64,000 bases of DNA, taken from NCBI RefSeq assembly GCF_012910805.1, contig NZ_WTVK01000021.1, forward strand, positions 1 to 64,000. The letters run 5' to 3'. Below, one piece after another: positions 1 through 8,852 of this stretch. The notes below the pieces were generated by a model that did no database searches, was not told where the DNA came from, and saw nothing but the letters and a program-made list of their open reading frames with translations. Both the position numbers and the translations under genes were made by a program. The number at the start of each line of letters is the position of its first letter. The stretch's first letter is position 1. This DNA comes from Aromatoleum evansii. Its GTDB lineage: Bacteria > Pseudomonadota > Gammaproteobacteria > Burkholderiales > Rhodocyclaceae.

Positions 1-115
1 TGAGCACTCAATCTTTGCAACATTAAAACTGCCGAAGCAGTCTCGGTCGCGCCAACCAAGCACTCACACTTATCGGTTGTCCAATTTTTTAAAGAACCGC
101 CGCCGAAGCAGCGAG
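1..115 (-). promoter_or_regulatory. rRNA operon leader with boxA-like antiterminator
   Basis: Read on the minus strand, this is the 5' leader of an rRNA operon that continues beyond the left edge of the window. A boxA-like element (GGTTCTTTAAAA, about 87-98) is followed by a stretch resembling betaproteobacterial pre-16S leaders, with AATTGGACAACCGATAAGTG near 70-89. The 16S gene itself is not in the window. The identification rests on boxA plus the two promoters upstream and was not checked by alignment. Confidence 0.65.
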
Positions 116-121
116 AAAGAG

Positions 122-150
122 ATTCTGACAAACTTGCTTCACTTCGTCAA
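122..150 (-). promoter_or_regulatory. rRNA operon promoter P2 (sigma-70)
   Basis: On the minus strand, TTGACG (145-150), a 17-base spacer and CAGAAT (122-127) form a sigma-70 promoter directly upstream of the boxA leader. It is the downstream member of a tandem pair. Confidence 0.6.
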
Positions 151-252
151 GCACCGCAGCGATTTATTTTATACACCGCCACCGCACCACCACCACCTCT
201 TTCCTTCTCCCCACCGCTGCCTCGAAACCGCTGCAGCGCTGAAGAGGCGCGA

Positions 253-280
253 ATTATATAGAGCCTGGATGCGGCGTCAA
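253..280 (-). promoter_or_regulatory. rRNA operon promoter P1 (sigma-70)
   Basis: On the minus strand, TTGACG (275-280), a 16-base spacer and a perfect TATAAT (253-258) form a near-consensus promoter. A GC-rich discriminator (CGCGCC) follows the -10 box, as is usual for stringently controlled rRNA promoters, and A/T-rich sequence precedes the -35 box, possibly an UP element. The promoter starts only about 50 bases past the stop codon of the GGDEF/EAL gene. Confidence 0.7.
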
Positions 281-329
281 CCCGTCTTTAAAACATTTTC
301 CCGGCGGCGGTACACAATGCGCGATTCCG

Positions 330-3317
330 TCATGGCTTTGGCGCTTGAGCGGACGGCCCGGTACCCGCCCCGTGCCGAAGAACGAAGCTGCGGAAATCGT
401 CCGCAGGCAAAGGCGCGCTGATCAGGTAGCCCTGAAGGAAGTCGCACTGCCGCGCGCCAAGGAAGTCGCGCTGCGCTTCGGTTTCAACACCTTCCGCGGT
501 GACCTTGAGTCCGAGGCTGTGTGCCATGTTGATGATTGCCTCGACCAGGAGGGCGTCGTTGACGTCCTCGAGGCAGTCACTGACAAAGCTGCGATCGATC
601 TTCACGTGATCGACAGGAAAGCGCTTCAGGTACGAAAGCGACGAGTAGCCGGTACCGAAGTCATCGAGGGAATAATTGACGCCGAGCTGGCGGATCTCGC
701 GCATTAGGACTTCAGTGGCATCGCTGCTTTGCATGAGCACGGACTCGGTGATCTCGAGAACAAGCTGAATGCGCTCGAATCCGGGCTTGCGCGCGGCCTG
801 CGCGATGAGTTCGAACAAGCCCTGCTCGCGAAACTGGACACCAGAGACATTGACGGCGAGCCGAAGCATCGGCAGCCCCTGTGCGAGCCATTCGTTCGCC
901 TGACGCAAGGCTTCGTCGAGCACCCACGCGCCTATCGGGAGGATCATCCCGGTATCTTCGGCGATGGCGATGAATTCGTCGGGGCTGACGAGGCCACGCA
1001 ATGGATGCTGCCAGCGCACGAGGGCCTCGGCGCCGCTCACGCGGCCACTGCCGACATCGATGATGGGCTGATAGTAGAGCACGAACTCCCGGCGCTCGAT
1101 CGCCACACGCAGCTCTGCCTCCAGCTGGACTCGCCGGCGAGCGGCCTCCTGCATGTCCTGCGAATAGAACTGGCAGCGGTTTTTCCCCAGCTGCTTGGAC
1201 TGGTACATCGCAATATCGGCATTGCGCAGCAGCGTCTGCACGTTGTCGCCATCGTCGGGAAACACGGTAATACCCAGGCTGCCCGAGACGTAACGGTTCG
1301 CGCCGGCAAGCTGGAAGGGCTCGCGAATGACCCGCAAGACCTTGTCGCCAACGGTCTGCAAGTCCTCGACACCGTCGATGTCGTCGACAACAAGGGTGAA
1401 TTCATCCCCACCAAGGCGCGCGACGGTATCCTGCTGGCGGACGCAGTCCTTTAGCCTTGCGGCGACCTCGACGAGCATCTCATCGCCGAGGTCGTGACCC
1501 AGAGTGTCGTTGATCCACTTGAAGCCGTCGAGATCGAGGAACACCAGACCTGCTTTCTTGCCCGTGCGGCGGCTGTGCGCGAGCGCGCGCTCGAGTCGGT
1601 CGTTCAGCAGGTTGCGATTGGCGAGGCCGGTCAGGGCATCGAAGTTCGCCTGTCGCCAGATGACCTCTTCGCGTTGCTTGCGCCGCGTCATGTCGCTGAA
1701 GACCGACACGTACTTGATCAGCCTGCCGGTCTCGTCGCGCACCGCGGAGATCGTCAGCCACTGCGGGTAGACGTCGCCCGCCTTTCGCCGATTCCAGACC
1801 TCGCCCTCCCAGCGCCCGGTCGTCTCCAGCGTCGTCCACATATTCTTGTAGAAGCCCGCATCATGGCGCCCGGACTTGAACATCGCCGGCGTATGCCCGA
1901 CCACCTCATCCGCCGAGTAACCCGTAATGGAACAGAAGGCGGGATTGACCGAGGCAATCACACCTGCTGCATCTGCAGTCATGATTCCCTGGCTGGAGGC
2001 CTCGAAGACCACCATCGCCTCGCGCATCTTCTCCTCGGCAAGCTTGCGGTCCGACACGTCCCGCACGAGTGCGATGAATCCGGCCGGCGCTCCGTCGCTG
2101 CGCGACAGCTGGCTCATCGACGCACTGAACTGCCGGGGCCCGCCGGGAAGTTCCAATGCGTACTCGAATTCGTGTCGCTGCCCATCCTTTCGTATGGCCG
2201 CGAGTGCTTCAGCAACGGCGCGCGCAACCGGTTTCGGGAAGACGTCACCATAAGTCCGGCCCGGCAACTCGCTTGGCGCCAGCGGGAGAAGCGCCGGATC
2301 GGGAGAATGGACCTCGACGATCCGCCCCGGCTCGTCGAGCACGAACAATTGATCGGGCAGCGAACTGATCAGGGCTCCCAGCTTCGACTCGCGTGCCGCA
2401 AGCGCGGAGGTGCGCTCATCGACCAGGGTCTGCAGCAAGTGCCGGTGACGCCTCAGCTCCCCCATCTGCTTCGCAAGCCATCCCAGCAGTGCGCTGAACA
2501 CGAATCCGAGGAACAACTTCAACGCCAGCGCCGGCTTGTGCGTCCAGCCATCGACTGGCGCGACACTGAGCGTCCACGCGCCATTGGGCATCATGACGGC
2601 ACGGTCCACCGGATCGATGAGCGGTTCGTCCGAAGATGCTGCTATGACCTGTTTGAGTCCGGTATCGGGATGCACGCGCCAGAGCTGGTAGTGGAGCCCG
2701 CGCTTGACGAGTTGGGGCAACTGCGCCTTGGCAATAACCTGGGGAAAGCGAATCAGGACCGTCGTAAATCCCCAGAATCGCGGCCGGCCGTTCTCGTCGT
2801 CGAGGAACACCGGCAGGCGGCCAACCGCACCGATACCGCCCTGCATCAGTTCGAAAGGCCCGGCAAGGGTGAGCTCGCCGGTGTCGCGGGCACGGAACGC
2901 TTCCTTGTTGCGGGCGGGATCCGCGAGCAGATCATGTCCAATCGCACGCGCGTTCTCGGCAAGCGGGACGATCTGCCTGATGACCCCGCCGGGAGCGAGC
3001 TGCAGGGAGTCTGCGCCGGGGTAATAGCGCAGCATCTCCGTTCCCACGGCATCGAAGTCAGGAACCACGCCCTTGCCCTGACGCACAAGCGCGGCCAGGG
3101 CGTAGGTTGCGGTGAGACCGTGGCGAACCGCACTTTCGATCTCGTGCGCCTTGTCGCCGCTCTGATCGGCGACCTCCGCACGCCGGATGCGCAGGCTCTC
3201 GCGCTCGGACTCGGCCACAAAGAGCCCCGCCCCCCCAAGGGCAAGCACAAAAACGATCGCACCCAGGACGCCGGGGCGCAGGCTGGCGCCGATGCCGAAC
3301 AATGACCGGACCTTCAT
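330..3317 (-). CDS. CHASE-PAS-PAS-GGDEF-EAL c-di-GMP signalling protein
   Basis: Membrane-bound protein of about 995 residues with both cyclic-di-GMP synthase and phosphodiesterase domains. A first transmembrane helix (about 16-33) is followed by a periplasmic CHASE sensor domain (about 45-245; LLADPARN and GPFELMQGG are typical) and a second helix (about 263-281). Two PAS domains then lead to a GGDEF domain with intact RLGGDEF and an EAL domain with intact GAEALVRW. Both catalytic signatures are present, so both activities are possible; which dominates cannot be read from sequence. The ATG at 3317 is preferred over an upstream TTG at 3386 because it places the membrane helix at the N-terminus. 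The gene is transcribed toward the rRNA promoters, and I see no terminator between them. The ligand of the CHASE domain is unknown. Confidence 0.88.
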   Translation of the reverse strand: MKVRSLFGIGASLRPGVLGAIVFVLALGGAGLFVAESERESLRIRRAEVADQSGDKAHEIESAVRHGLTATYALAALVRQGKGVVPDFDAVGTEMLRYYPGADSLQLAPGGVIRQIVPLAENARAIGHDLLADPARNKEAFRARDTGELTLAGPFELMQGGIGAVGRLPVFLDDENGRPRFWGFTTVLIRFPQVIAKAQLPQLVKRGLHYQLWRVHPDTGLKQVIAASSDEPLIDPVDRAVMMPNGAWTLSVAPVDGWTHKPALALKLFLGFVFSALLGWLAKQMGELRRHRHLLQTLVDERTSALAARESKLGALISSLPDQLFVLDEPGRIVEVHSPDPALLPLAPSELPGRTYGDVFPKPVARAVAEALAAIRKDGQRHEFEYALELPGGPRQFSASMSQLSRSDGAPAGFIALVRDVSDRKLAEEKMREAMVVFEASSQGIMTADAAGVIASVNPAFCSITGYSADEVVGHTPAMFKSGRHDAGFYKNMWTTLETTGRWEGEVWNRRKAGDVYPQWLTISAVRDETGRLIKYVSVFSDMTRRKQREEVIWRQANFDALTGLANRNLLNDRLERALAHSRRTGKKAGLVFLDLDGFKWINDTLGHDLGDEMLVEVAARLKDCVRQQDTVARLGGDEFTLVVDDIDGVEDLQTVGDKVLRVIREPFQLAGANRYVSGSLGITVFPDDGDNVQTLLRNADIAMYQSKQLGKNRCQFYSQDMQEAARRRVQLEAELRVAIERREFVLYYQPIIDVGSGRVSGAEALVRWQHPLRGLVSPDEFIAIAEDTGMILPIGAWVLDEALRQANEWLAQGLPMLRLAVNVSGVQFREQGLFELIAQAARKPGFERIQLVLEITESVLMQSSDATEVLMREIRQLGVNYSLDDFGTGYSSLSYLKRFPVDHVKIDRSFVSDCLEDVNDALLVEAIINMAHSLGLKVTAEGVETEAQRDFLGARQCDFLQGYLISAPLPADDFRSFVLRHGAGTGPSAQAPKP

Positions 3318-3506
3318 GGTCGCGAAACCTGCCTTCAAGAGGGGGCGCAATAAAGCGCGCACCGCAAGCCGATGGTGCGCGAGCAACGAGCCGGACAGGG
3401 TCGGGTACCACCGCCCGGATCAGAACACGTTTACATCATTTTACACATGACGTTTGCGAAGGCGCGACCAAGCCGACGTGGCACGTTGGAGAAGGGTAGC
3501 CGCCGG

Positions 3507-4706
3507 TCAACCCAGATGCACGGTCGCGAACTTGCGCTTGCCCACCTGCAGCACCACGCTCGTCCCGGCGCGCAGCACGAGGCCCTTGTCCTCGACACGC
3601 TCCCCATCGAGACGCACCGCCCCCTGCTCGATCATGCGCATCGCCTCGGATGTCGTTCCGGTCAGGCCGGCCTGCCTGATCACCTGGAAGACGGGCATGC
3701 CCTCGGTGCCTGCCATGACATTCACCTCGGGCATGTCCTCGGGAAGGACTCCGCGCTGGAAGCGTGCCTCGAATTCGGCACGAGCCTCCTCGGCCGCCCC
3801 TGCGTCGTGAAAACGGGTGACCAGCTCCATCGCGAGCATGACCTTGATGTCGCGCGGATTGCGCCCCGTCTCGGCGTCTCGGCGCAATGCGGCAATCTCG
3901 CTCGTGGAGCGGAAGGACAGGAGCTCGTAATACCGCCACATGAGGTCGTCCGAGATCGACATCAACTTGCCGAAGATGTCGCGCGGACCTTCGGCGATAC
4001 CGATGTAGTTGCCCAGCGACTTGGACATTTTGTTCACACCGTCCAACCCCTCGAGGAGCGGCATCATCAGGACGCACTGCGGTACCTGCCCCTCATGCTT
4101 CTGCAGCTCTCGCCCCATCAGCAGATTGAACTTCTGGTCGGTGCCGCCGAGTTCGATGTCCGATCGCATCGCAACCGAGTCATAGCCCTGACACAGGGGG
4201 TACAGGAATTCGTGAATGGAGATAGGCTGGGTGGCAGCGTAGCGCTTGGCGAAGTCGTCGCGCTCGAGCATGCGCGCAACGGTGCTGCGGGAAGCGAGCC
4301 GAATCATCCCGGCCGAGCCGAGGGATTCCATCCATGCGGAGTTGAAGCAGATCTCGGTCTTTTCCGGGTCCAGGATCTTGAACACCTGCTCCTGATAGGT
4401 GCGCGCGTTTTCCATGATCTGCTCGCGCGACAGCGGCGGACGAGTCGCGTTCTTGCCCGACGGATCGCCGATCATGCCGGTGAAGTCGCCGATCAGGAAC
4501 ATCACCTGATGCCCCAGATCCTGGAAGTGTCGCAGCTTGTTGATGAGGACCGTATGGCCGAGGTGCAGGTCGGGCGCGGTGGGATCGAAACCCGCCTTCA
4601 CCCTGAGCGGGCGGCCGGACTTGAGCTTTTCGACCAGCTCGGCCTCTATCAGCAACTCGTCGGCACCCCGCTTGATCAGTTCGAGGGCTCCCTGTACATC
4701 AGTCAT
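3507..4706 (-). CDS. tyrS: tyrosyl-tRNA synthetase
   Basis: Charges tRNA-Tyr with tyrosine in the cytoplasm. The class I signatures are intact: a HIGH-type motif (HLGH, near residue 50) and KMSKS (in NKMSKSLGN), followed by a C-terminal S4 RNA-binding domain ([12 protein letters not shown]). At 399 residues it has the usual bacterial length. The ATG beginning MTDVQGAL is chosen because GGAGAG lies six to seven bases upstream; an in-frame ATG four codons earlier has no such site. It is divergent from the peptidase gene at 4762, as is common in betaproteobacteria. Confidence 0.96.
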   Translation of the reverse strand: MTDVQGALELIKRGADELLIEAELVEKLKSGRPLRVKAGFDPTAPDLHLGHTVLINKLRHFQDLGHQVMFLIGDFTGMIGDPSGKNATRPPLSREQIMENARTYQEQVFKILDPEKTEICFNSAWMESLGSAGMIRLASRSTVARMLERDDFAKRYAATQPISIHEFLYPLCQGYDSVAMRSDIELGGTDQKFNLLMGRELQKHEGQVPQCVLMMPLLEGLDGVNKMSKSLGNYIGIAEGPRDIFGKLMSISDDLMWRYYELLSFRSTSEIAALRRDAETGRNPRDIKVMLAMELVTRFHDAGAAEEARAEFEARFQRGVLPEDMPEVNVMAGTEGMPVFQVIRQAGLTGTTSEAMRMIEQGAVRLDGERVEDKGLVLRAGTSVVLQVGKRKFATVHLG

Positions 4707-4761
4707 GCAACTCTCCATTCAACGGGGCGACAAGAAACTTTGCTAAACTCGCGGAAGTTTT

Positions 4762-6099
4762 TTGTCCGAAAATCCCATGCAGGCACGAAAAGTCAGGATT
4801 CTAGCCGATCTGAACGGCCTCCTCCCCACCGGGCGCAAGCGGTGGGCCGTCGGCGCACTGGTCGGCACCTCGCTGCTGGGCGTTGTCGCCGCCACGGCTG
4901 TCCCTCCCGGAACCCCCGCAACATCCATCGCTACCGAGTCGGTCGTGGAACGGCTCGGGCCGATCGCACCTCAGCCCTCCGACGCGTCGGACCTGCCATT
5001 CGTGTTCGACGAACGCGTGCGTCCCGGCGACACGATACAGGCAATCTTTCGCCGTATCGGCGCGAACGATCAGCAAGTCATCGACTACCTGAATCAGCCG
5101 GCGGGGCTGCAAGCCCAGAGACAGCTGCGGGCGGGCCGGTCGGTTCTCGCGACCGTCTACACGGACGGCAGGATCGCCTTGCTGAGCCTGCCGATCGCCG
5201 GCGGCGACGAGCGCTACACCGTGGAGCGGACGGCTGCCGGCCTAGAGTCGCGCACGGGCACCCCCGCGACGCTCGCCACGAACGTCGAGATGCGCTCGGG
5301 GACGATCCGCCAGACCCTGTTCGGTGCAACCGACGCAGCGGGCATCCCGGACAGCGTGGCGACGAAACTGGCGGAAATTTTCGGCACCGAAATCGACTTC
5401 AGCAGTGACTTGCGTCGTGGCGACCGCTTCAGCGTGGTGTACGAATCCCTGCACGACCAGGGCATGCCGGCAGGGGCTGGCCGCATTCTCGCAGCCGAAT
5501 TCGTGAACGACGGCAAACGCCACACGGTCGTGCTCCATCGTGACGAAGACGGCGCCGATACGTACTTCACCCCCGAGGGGCGCGGGCTGAGCCAAGCATT
5601 CCTGCGCTATCCGCTCGAATTTTCGCGCATTTCGTCCAACTTCGGCGGGCGCATGCATCCGATCCACAAGCGCTGGAAGGCGCACAAGGGCACGGACTTC
5701 TCCGCACCGACGGGAACGCCGGTGAAGGCCGCCTCGAACGGCATCGTCGAGTTCGCGGGTGGCCAGGGCGGCTACGGGAACATAGTGGTGATACAGCACC
5801 GCGACGGCTATGAAAGCGCCTACGCACACCTCAACGGTTTCGCGAAGGGGCTGCGCAAGGGGCAGCGCGTTCGCCAAGGGGACGTGATCGGCTACGTCGG
5901 TTCCACCGGATGGTCGACAGGCGCGCACCTGCATTTCGAGATCCGCGTAAACGGAGTGGCGCGCGATCCGATGAAGATCGCGCTGCCGACGACCCAGCCA
6001 CTCGGAGGCAACGCACTGGCAAGCTTCCGTCGCGAGACCGCGCCGTTGCTCGAGCGCTTGGCGCTACTCGATCGCACAGCGGTGGCGCGCGCGGACTGA
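4762..6099 (+). CDS. M23-family murein DD-endopeptidase
   Basis: Membrane-anchored periplasmic zinc endopeptidase that cleaves peptidoglycan cross-links. An N-terminal membrane helix (about 23-45) is followed by a LysM/OapA-like segment (VRPGDTIQAIFRRIG) and a C-terminal peptidase M23 domain. The LytM zinc ligands are present: HKGTDF for the H-x3-D pair and HLHFE for the H-x-H pair, so the enzyme should be active. The start is uncertain: TTG at 4762 has GGAAG five bases upstream, whereas ATG at 4777 (MQARKVRI) has no clear site. A bidirectional terminator follows. In many relatives anmK comes next; here erpA follows directly. Confidence 0.92.
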   Translation: MSENPMQARKVRILADLNGLLPTGRKRWAVGALVGTSLLGVVAATAVPPGTPATSIATESVVERLGPIAPQPSDASDLPFVFDERVRPGDTIQAIFRRIGANDQQVIDYLNQPAGLQAQRQLRAGRSVLATVYTDGRIALLSLPIAGGDERYTVERTAAGLESRTGTPATLATNVEMRSGTIRQTLFGATDAAGIPDSVATKLAEIFGTEIDFSSDLRRGDRFSVVYESLHDQGMPAGAGRILAAEFVNDGKRHTVVLHRDEDGADTYFTPEGRGLSQAFLRYPLEFSRISSNFGGRMHPIHKRWKAHKGTDFSAPTGTPVKAASNGIVEFAGGQGGYGNIVVIQHRDGYESAYAHLNGFAKGLRKGQRVRQGDVIGYVGSTGWSTGAHLHFEIRVNGVARDPMKIALPTTQPLGGNALASFRRETAPLLERLALLDRTAVARAD

Positions 6100-6117
6100 G
6101 CCGGGAGGACGGAGTCC

Positions 6118-6151
6118 AAAAAAAACGGGAGGCCGAGGCCTCCCGTTTTTT
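6118..6151. terminator. Bidirectional intrinsic terminator
   Basis: A 9-bp perfect stem (CGGGAGGCC, 6126-6134, pairing with 6137-6145) is flanked by eight A on the left and six T on the right. It can stop both the rightward M23 gene and the leftward erpA transcript. Confidence 0.85.
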
Positions 6152-6167
6152 CTTCGTAACGTCCGCG

Positions 6168-6518
6168 TCAGGCCGAGAAGGACGAGCCGCAGCCGCAGGT
6201 GCTCGTGGCGTTCGGATTGCGGATCACGAACTGCGATCCTTCGAGCCCTTCCGTATAGTCGATCTCGGCGCCGACGAGATACTGGTAGCTCATCGAGTCG
6301 ATCAGGAGCGTGACGCCGTTCTTCTCGAACGCCGTGTCGTCCTCGTTCACTTCCTCATCGAAAGTGAAGCCGTACTGGAAGCCGGAGCAGCCACCACCGC
6401 TGACGAAGACGCGCAGTTTGAGTTCGGGGTTGCCCTCTTCCTCGATCAGTTCCTTGACCTTGCCCGCCGCGCTGTCGGTAAAGACGAGCAGTTCGGGCGT
6501 TTCGACTGCAGTACTCAT
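6168..6518 (-). CDS. erpA: Iron-sulfur cluster insertion protein ErpA
   Basis: A-type Fe-S carrier of 116 residues that delivers [4Fe-4S] clusters to apoproteins. The three conserved cysteines are present: one in [11 protein letters not shown] and two in the C-terminal CGCGSSF. The start is set by AGGAGA six bases before the ATG of MSTAVETP. It is the last gene of the leftward rplM-rpsI-argC-erpA series and has its own promoter at 6549-6577. IscA and HesB relatives are similar, but length and neighbourhood favour ErpA. Confidence 0.92.
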   Translation of the reverse strand: MSTAVETPELLVFTDSAAGKVKELIEEEGNPELKLRVFVSGGGCSGFQYGFTFDEEVNEDDTAFEKNGVTLLIDSMSYQYLVGAEIDYTEGLEGSQFVIRNPNATSTCGCGSSFSA

Positions 6519-6548
6519 GTTATCTCCTGAAGGGGTGTGCACTTTCAA

Positions 6549-6577
6549 ATAATGCGTCACCCGACGCGTTTCGTCAA
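6549..6577 (-). promoter_or_regulatory. erpA promoter (sigma-70)
   Basis: On the minus strand, TTGACG (6572-6577), a 17-base spacer and CATTAT (6549-6554) lie about 35 bases upstream of the erpA start codon, between argC and erpA. Confidence 0.6.
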
Positions 6578-6609
6578 AATGAGAGTGGCTATCGCCCCGA
6601 TTGGTTCCG

Positions 6610-7638
6610 TCAGGGGCTGACGGGGACGATATCGAGCCCCAGGGTTTCGTCCAGACCGAACATGATGTTCATGTTCTGCACTGCCTGACCGGCGGCCCCC
6701 TTGACGAGGTTGTCGATGACCGACAGGACGACGACGATGTCACCGCCCTGGGGGCGATGGACCGCGATGCGGCACATGTTGCTTGCGCGCACCGAGCGGG
6801 TTTCCGGATGGCTGCCGGCCGGCATCACATCGACGAACGGCTCGCCGCGATAGCGGGCTTCGAACAGGCCTTGCACGTCCACGTCCTGCGTCAGCCGGAC
6901 ATACAGGGTGGCGTGAATGCCGCGGATCATCGGCGTGAGATGCGGCACGAAGGTCAGGCCGACAGCCTTGCCCGCCATGCCGGCCAGACCCTGACGGATC
7001 TCGGGAAGATGACGATGCCCCGGCACACCGTAGGCCTTGAAGGTATCTGCAGACTCGGCAAACAACGTGTGCACCTCGGCCTTGCGTCCGGCGCCCGAGA
7101 CCCCCGACTTGGCATCCGCGACCAGGTGCGAAAGATCCGCCACTCCGGCCTCGATCAGCGGCAGGAATCCGAGCTGCACTGCGGTCGGATAGCAACCCGG
7201 GTTGGCGAGCACGCGCGCGGAACGGATCTGCTCGCGGTTGCGTTCGGGTAGACCGTACACGGCTTCGGCCACGAGTTCGGGCGCGGCGTGGGTCATGCCG
7301 TACCACTTCTGCCATTCGGCAACGTCGCGGATACGGAAGTCGGCCGCGAGATCGATGACGCGAACGCCCTTGTCGACGAGTTCCCGCGCCTGCTGCATGG
7401 CAATGCCGTTGGGCGTGGCGAAGAACACCACGTCGCAACGATCGAGTTCGGCGTCGGCGGGGGTGACGAAGCGCAGGTCCACGCGTCCGCGGAGGCTCGG
7501 GAACATCTCGGCCACTGCCATGCCGGCGTCGCCACGCGAGGTGATGGCCTGCAATTGAACGCCGGGGTGACGCGCAAGCAACCTGAGCAGTTCGACACCC
7601 GTATAACCCGTACCGCCGACGACACCTACCTTGATCAT
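6610..7638 (-). CDS. argC: N-acetyl-gamma-glutamyl-phosphate reductase
   Basis: Third step of arginine synthesis: NADPH-dependent reduction of N-acetylglutamyl phosphate to the semialdehyde, in the cytoplasm. The Rossmann motif GGTGYTG is at the N-terminus and the catalytic cysteine sits in NPGCYPTA. At 342 residues it is the long (type 1) form. The start is the ATG of MIKVGVVG, preceded by AAGGAG; a longer in-frame form begins seven codons upstream but lacks a better site. It lies downstream of rpsI with a terminator between, so it is probably transcribed separately. Confidence 0.96.
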   Translation of the reverse strand: MIKVGVVGGTGYTGVELLRLLARHPGVQLQAITSRGDAGMAVAEMFPSLRGRVDLRFVTPADAELDRCDVVFFATPNGIAMQQARELVDKGVRVIDLAADFRIRDVAEWQKWYGMTHAAPELVAEAVYGLPERNREQIRSARVLANPGCYPTAVQLGFLPLIEAGVADLSHLVADAKSGVSGAGRKAEVHTLFAESADTFKAYGVPGHRHLPEIRQGLAGMAGKAVGLTFVPHLTPMIRGIHATLYVRLTQDVDVQGLFEARYRGEPFVDVMPAGSHPETRSVRASNMCRIAVHRPQGGDIVVVLSVIDNLVKGAAGQAVQNMNIMFGLDETLGLDIVPVSP

Positions 7639-7720
7639 GCTTTCTCCTTGGCGGGGCAATCCCCGATGCAGTTTTTGATTATCTCATTCCTGGCCCGTGC
7701 GTTTTGCAGGCACAAAAGCA

Positions 7721-7741
7721 AAAAGCCGCCCAGCGGGCGGC
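7721..7741 (-). terminator. Terminator of rplM-rpsI
   Basis: On the minus strand, GCCGCCC and GGGCGGC form a 7-bp stem (7725-7741) with a 3-base loop, followed by TTTTTGCTTTTG. It lies about 30 bases past the rpsI stop. Confidence 0.8.
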
Positions 7742-7770
7742 TTCTTGTCCAGCGGATACCGGGAAAGGTA

Positions 7771-8163
7771 TCAGCGCTTGGAGAACTGCTTGCGGCGACG
7801 CGCCTTGCGGAAACCGACCTTCTTCCGCTCGACTTCGCGCGCGTCGCGGGTCACGAAACCAGCCTTGCGCAGCACCGACTTCAGCTCGGCATCGTATTCG
7901 ATCAGCGCACGGGTGATGCCGTGACGAACGGCACCCGCCTGACCCGACTCGCCACCACCGGTGACGTTCACCATGATGTCGAAGCGGTTTTCGTTCTCGG
8001 TCAGCGTGAGGGGCTGGCGCACGATCATGCGGCCGGTTTCACGCGAGAAGAACTCGTCCAGCGGCTTGCCGTTGACGACGATGTTGCCGGAGCCCGGCTT
8101 GATGAAAACACGGGCAACCGCGGTCTTGCGGCGGCCAGTGCCGTAGTTGTAAGTCACAGCCAT
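7771..8163 (-). CDS. rpsI: 30S ribosomal protein S9
   Basis: Small-subunit ribosomal protein of 130 residues whose basic C-terminal tail (RRRKQFSKR) reaches the P-site t[15 protein letters not shown] near the N-terminus is typical. AGGAG lies before the ATG of MAVTYNYG. It is cotranscribed with rplM, with a 13-base gap. Confidence 0.98.
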   Translation of the reverse strand: MAVTYNYGTGRRKTAVARVFIKPGSGNIVVNGKPLDEFFSRETGRMIVRQPLTLTENENRFDIMVNVTGGGESGQAGAVRHGITRALIEYDAELKSVLRKAGFVTRDAREVERKKVGFRKARRRKQFSKR

Positions 8164-8176
8164 TGATCGGCTCCTG

Positions 8177-8605
8177 TCAGATCTCGAGAACTTTGGGCTG
8201 CTGAGCGGCGTGCGGATGCTCGGCACCCGCGTAGCACTTCAGCTTCTTCAGCATGGCGTAACCCAGCGGCCCCTTCGGCAGCATGCCCTTCACCGCCTTT
8301 TCGAGCACACGTTCCGGGAAGCGCTGCTGCAGCTTGGTGAAGTTGGTTTCGTAGATTCCGCCCGGGAAACCGGTGTGGCGATAGTACTTCTTGTCTTGCG
8401 CCTTGTTACCGGTGACACGCAGCTTCTCGACGTTGACCACGACGATGAAGTCACCGGTGTCGACGTGCGGCGTGTAAATGGGTTTGTGCTTGCCACGCAG
8501 ACGGCGAGCCACCTCGGCGGCGACCCGGCCAAGCACCTTGTCCGCAGCGTCGACAACAAACCAGTCGCGCTTGACTTCGTGCGGCTTGGCAGAAAACGTT
8601 TTCAT
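8177..8605 (-). CDS. rplM: 50S ribosomal protein L13
   Basis: Large-subunit ribosomal protein of 142 residues, of standard length, with the conserved [22 protein letters not shown] and KMLPKGPLG-type stretches. The start is the ATG of MKTFSAKP, which matches the family N-terminus. It is first in the rplM-rpsI operon. Confidence 0.98.
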   Translation of the reverse strand: MKTFSAKPHEVKRDWFVVDAADKVLGRVAAEVARRLRGKHKPIYTPHVDTGDFIVVVNVEKLRVTGNKAQDKKYYRHTGFPGGIYETNFTKLQQRFPERVLEKAVKGMLPKGPLGYAMLKKLKCYAGAEHPHAAQQPKVLEI

Positions 8606-8664
8606 TCGAATCCTCGATCTTGTCCGGCCTGGGGCAGAGGCCAATAAACGGAAAGCTCGTGATG

Positions 8665-8691
8665 GTAATAGGAAGCACACCTGAAAGTCAA
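8665..8691 (-). promoter_or_regulatory. Probable rplM promoter
   Basis: On the minus strand, TTGACT (8686-8691) and TATTAC (8665-8670) lie 60-85 bases upstream of rplM. The 15-base spacer is short, so the exact -10 box is uncertain. Confidence 0.4.
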
Positions 8692-8852
8692 ATCAGGATG
8701 TGTGATGGTCGCCAGGAGGGTGATGATACAGGAAGACCGGATCCGCCATCGACACGGACAAAGTCGCCGACTTTTGTGTCAGGTCAAAGCCGCAGCGGAT
8801 CTCGCATGAATAATAGTGCACTTTTGACCGAAGACAGTGGAGGAACAAGGGT

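Noticed and set aside
77-421. 114-codon open frame at the left edge
   Set aside because: It covers both rRNA promoters and the leader on the opposite strand and ends inside the GGDEF/EAL gene; its composition is shadow-like.
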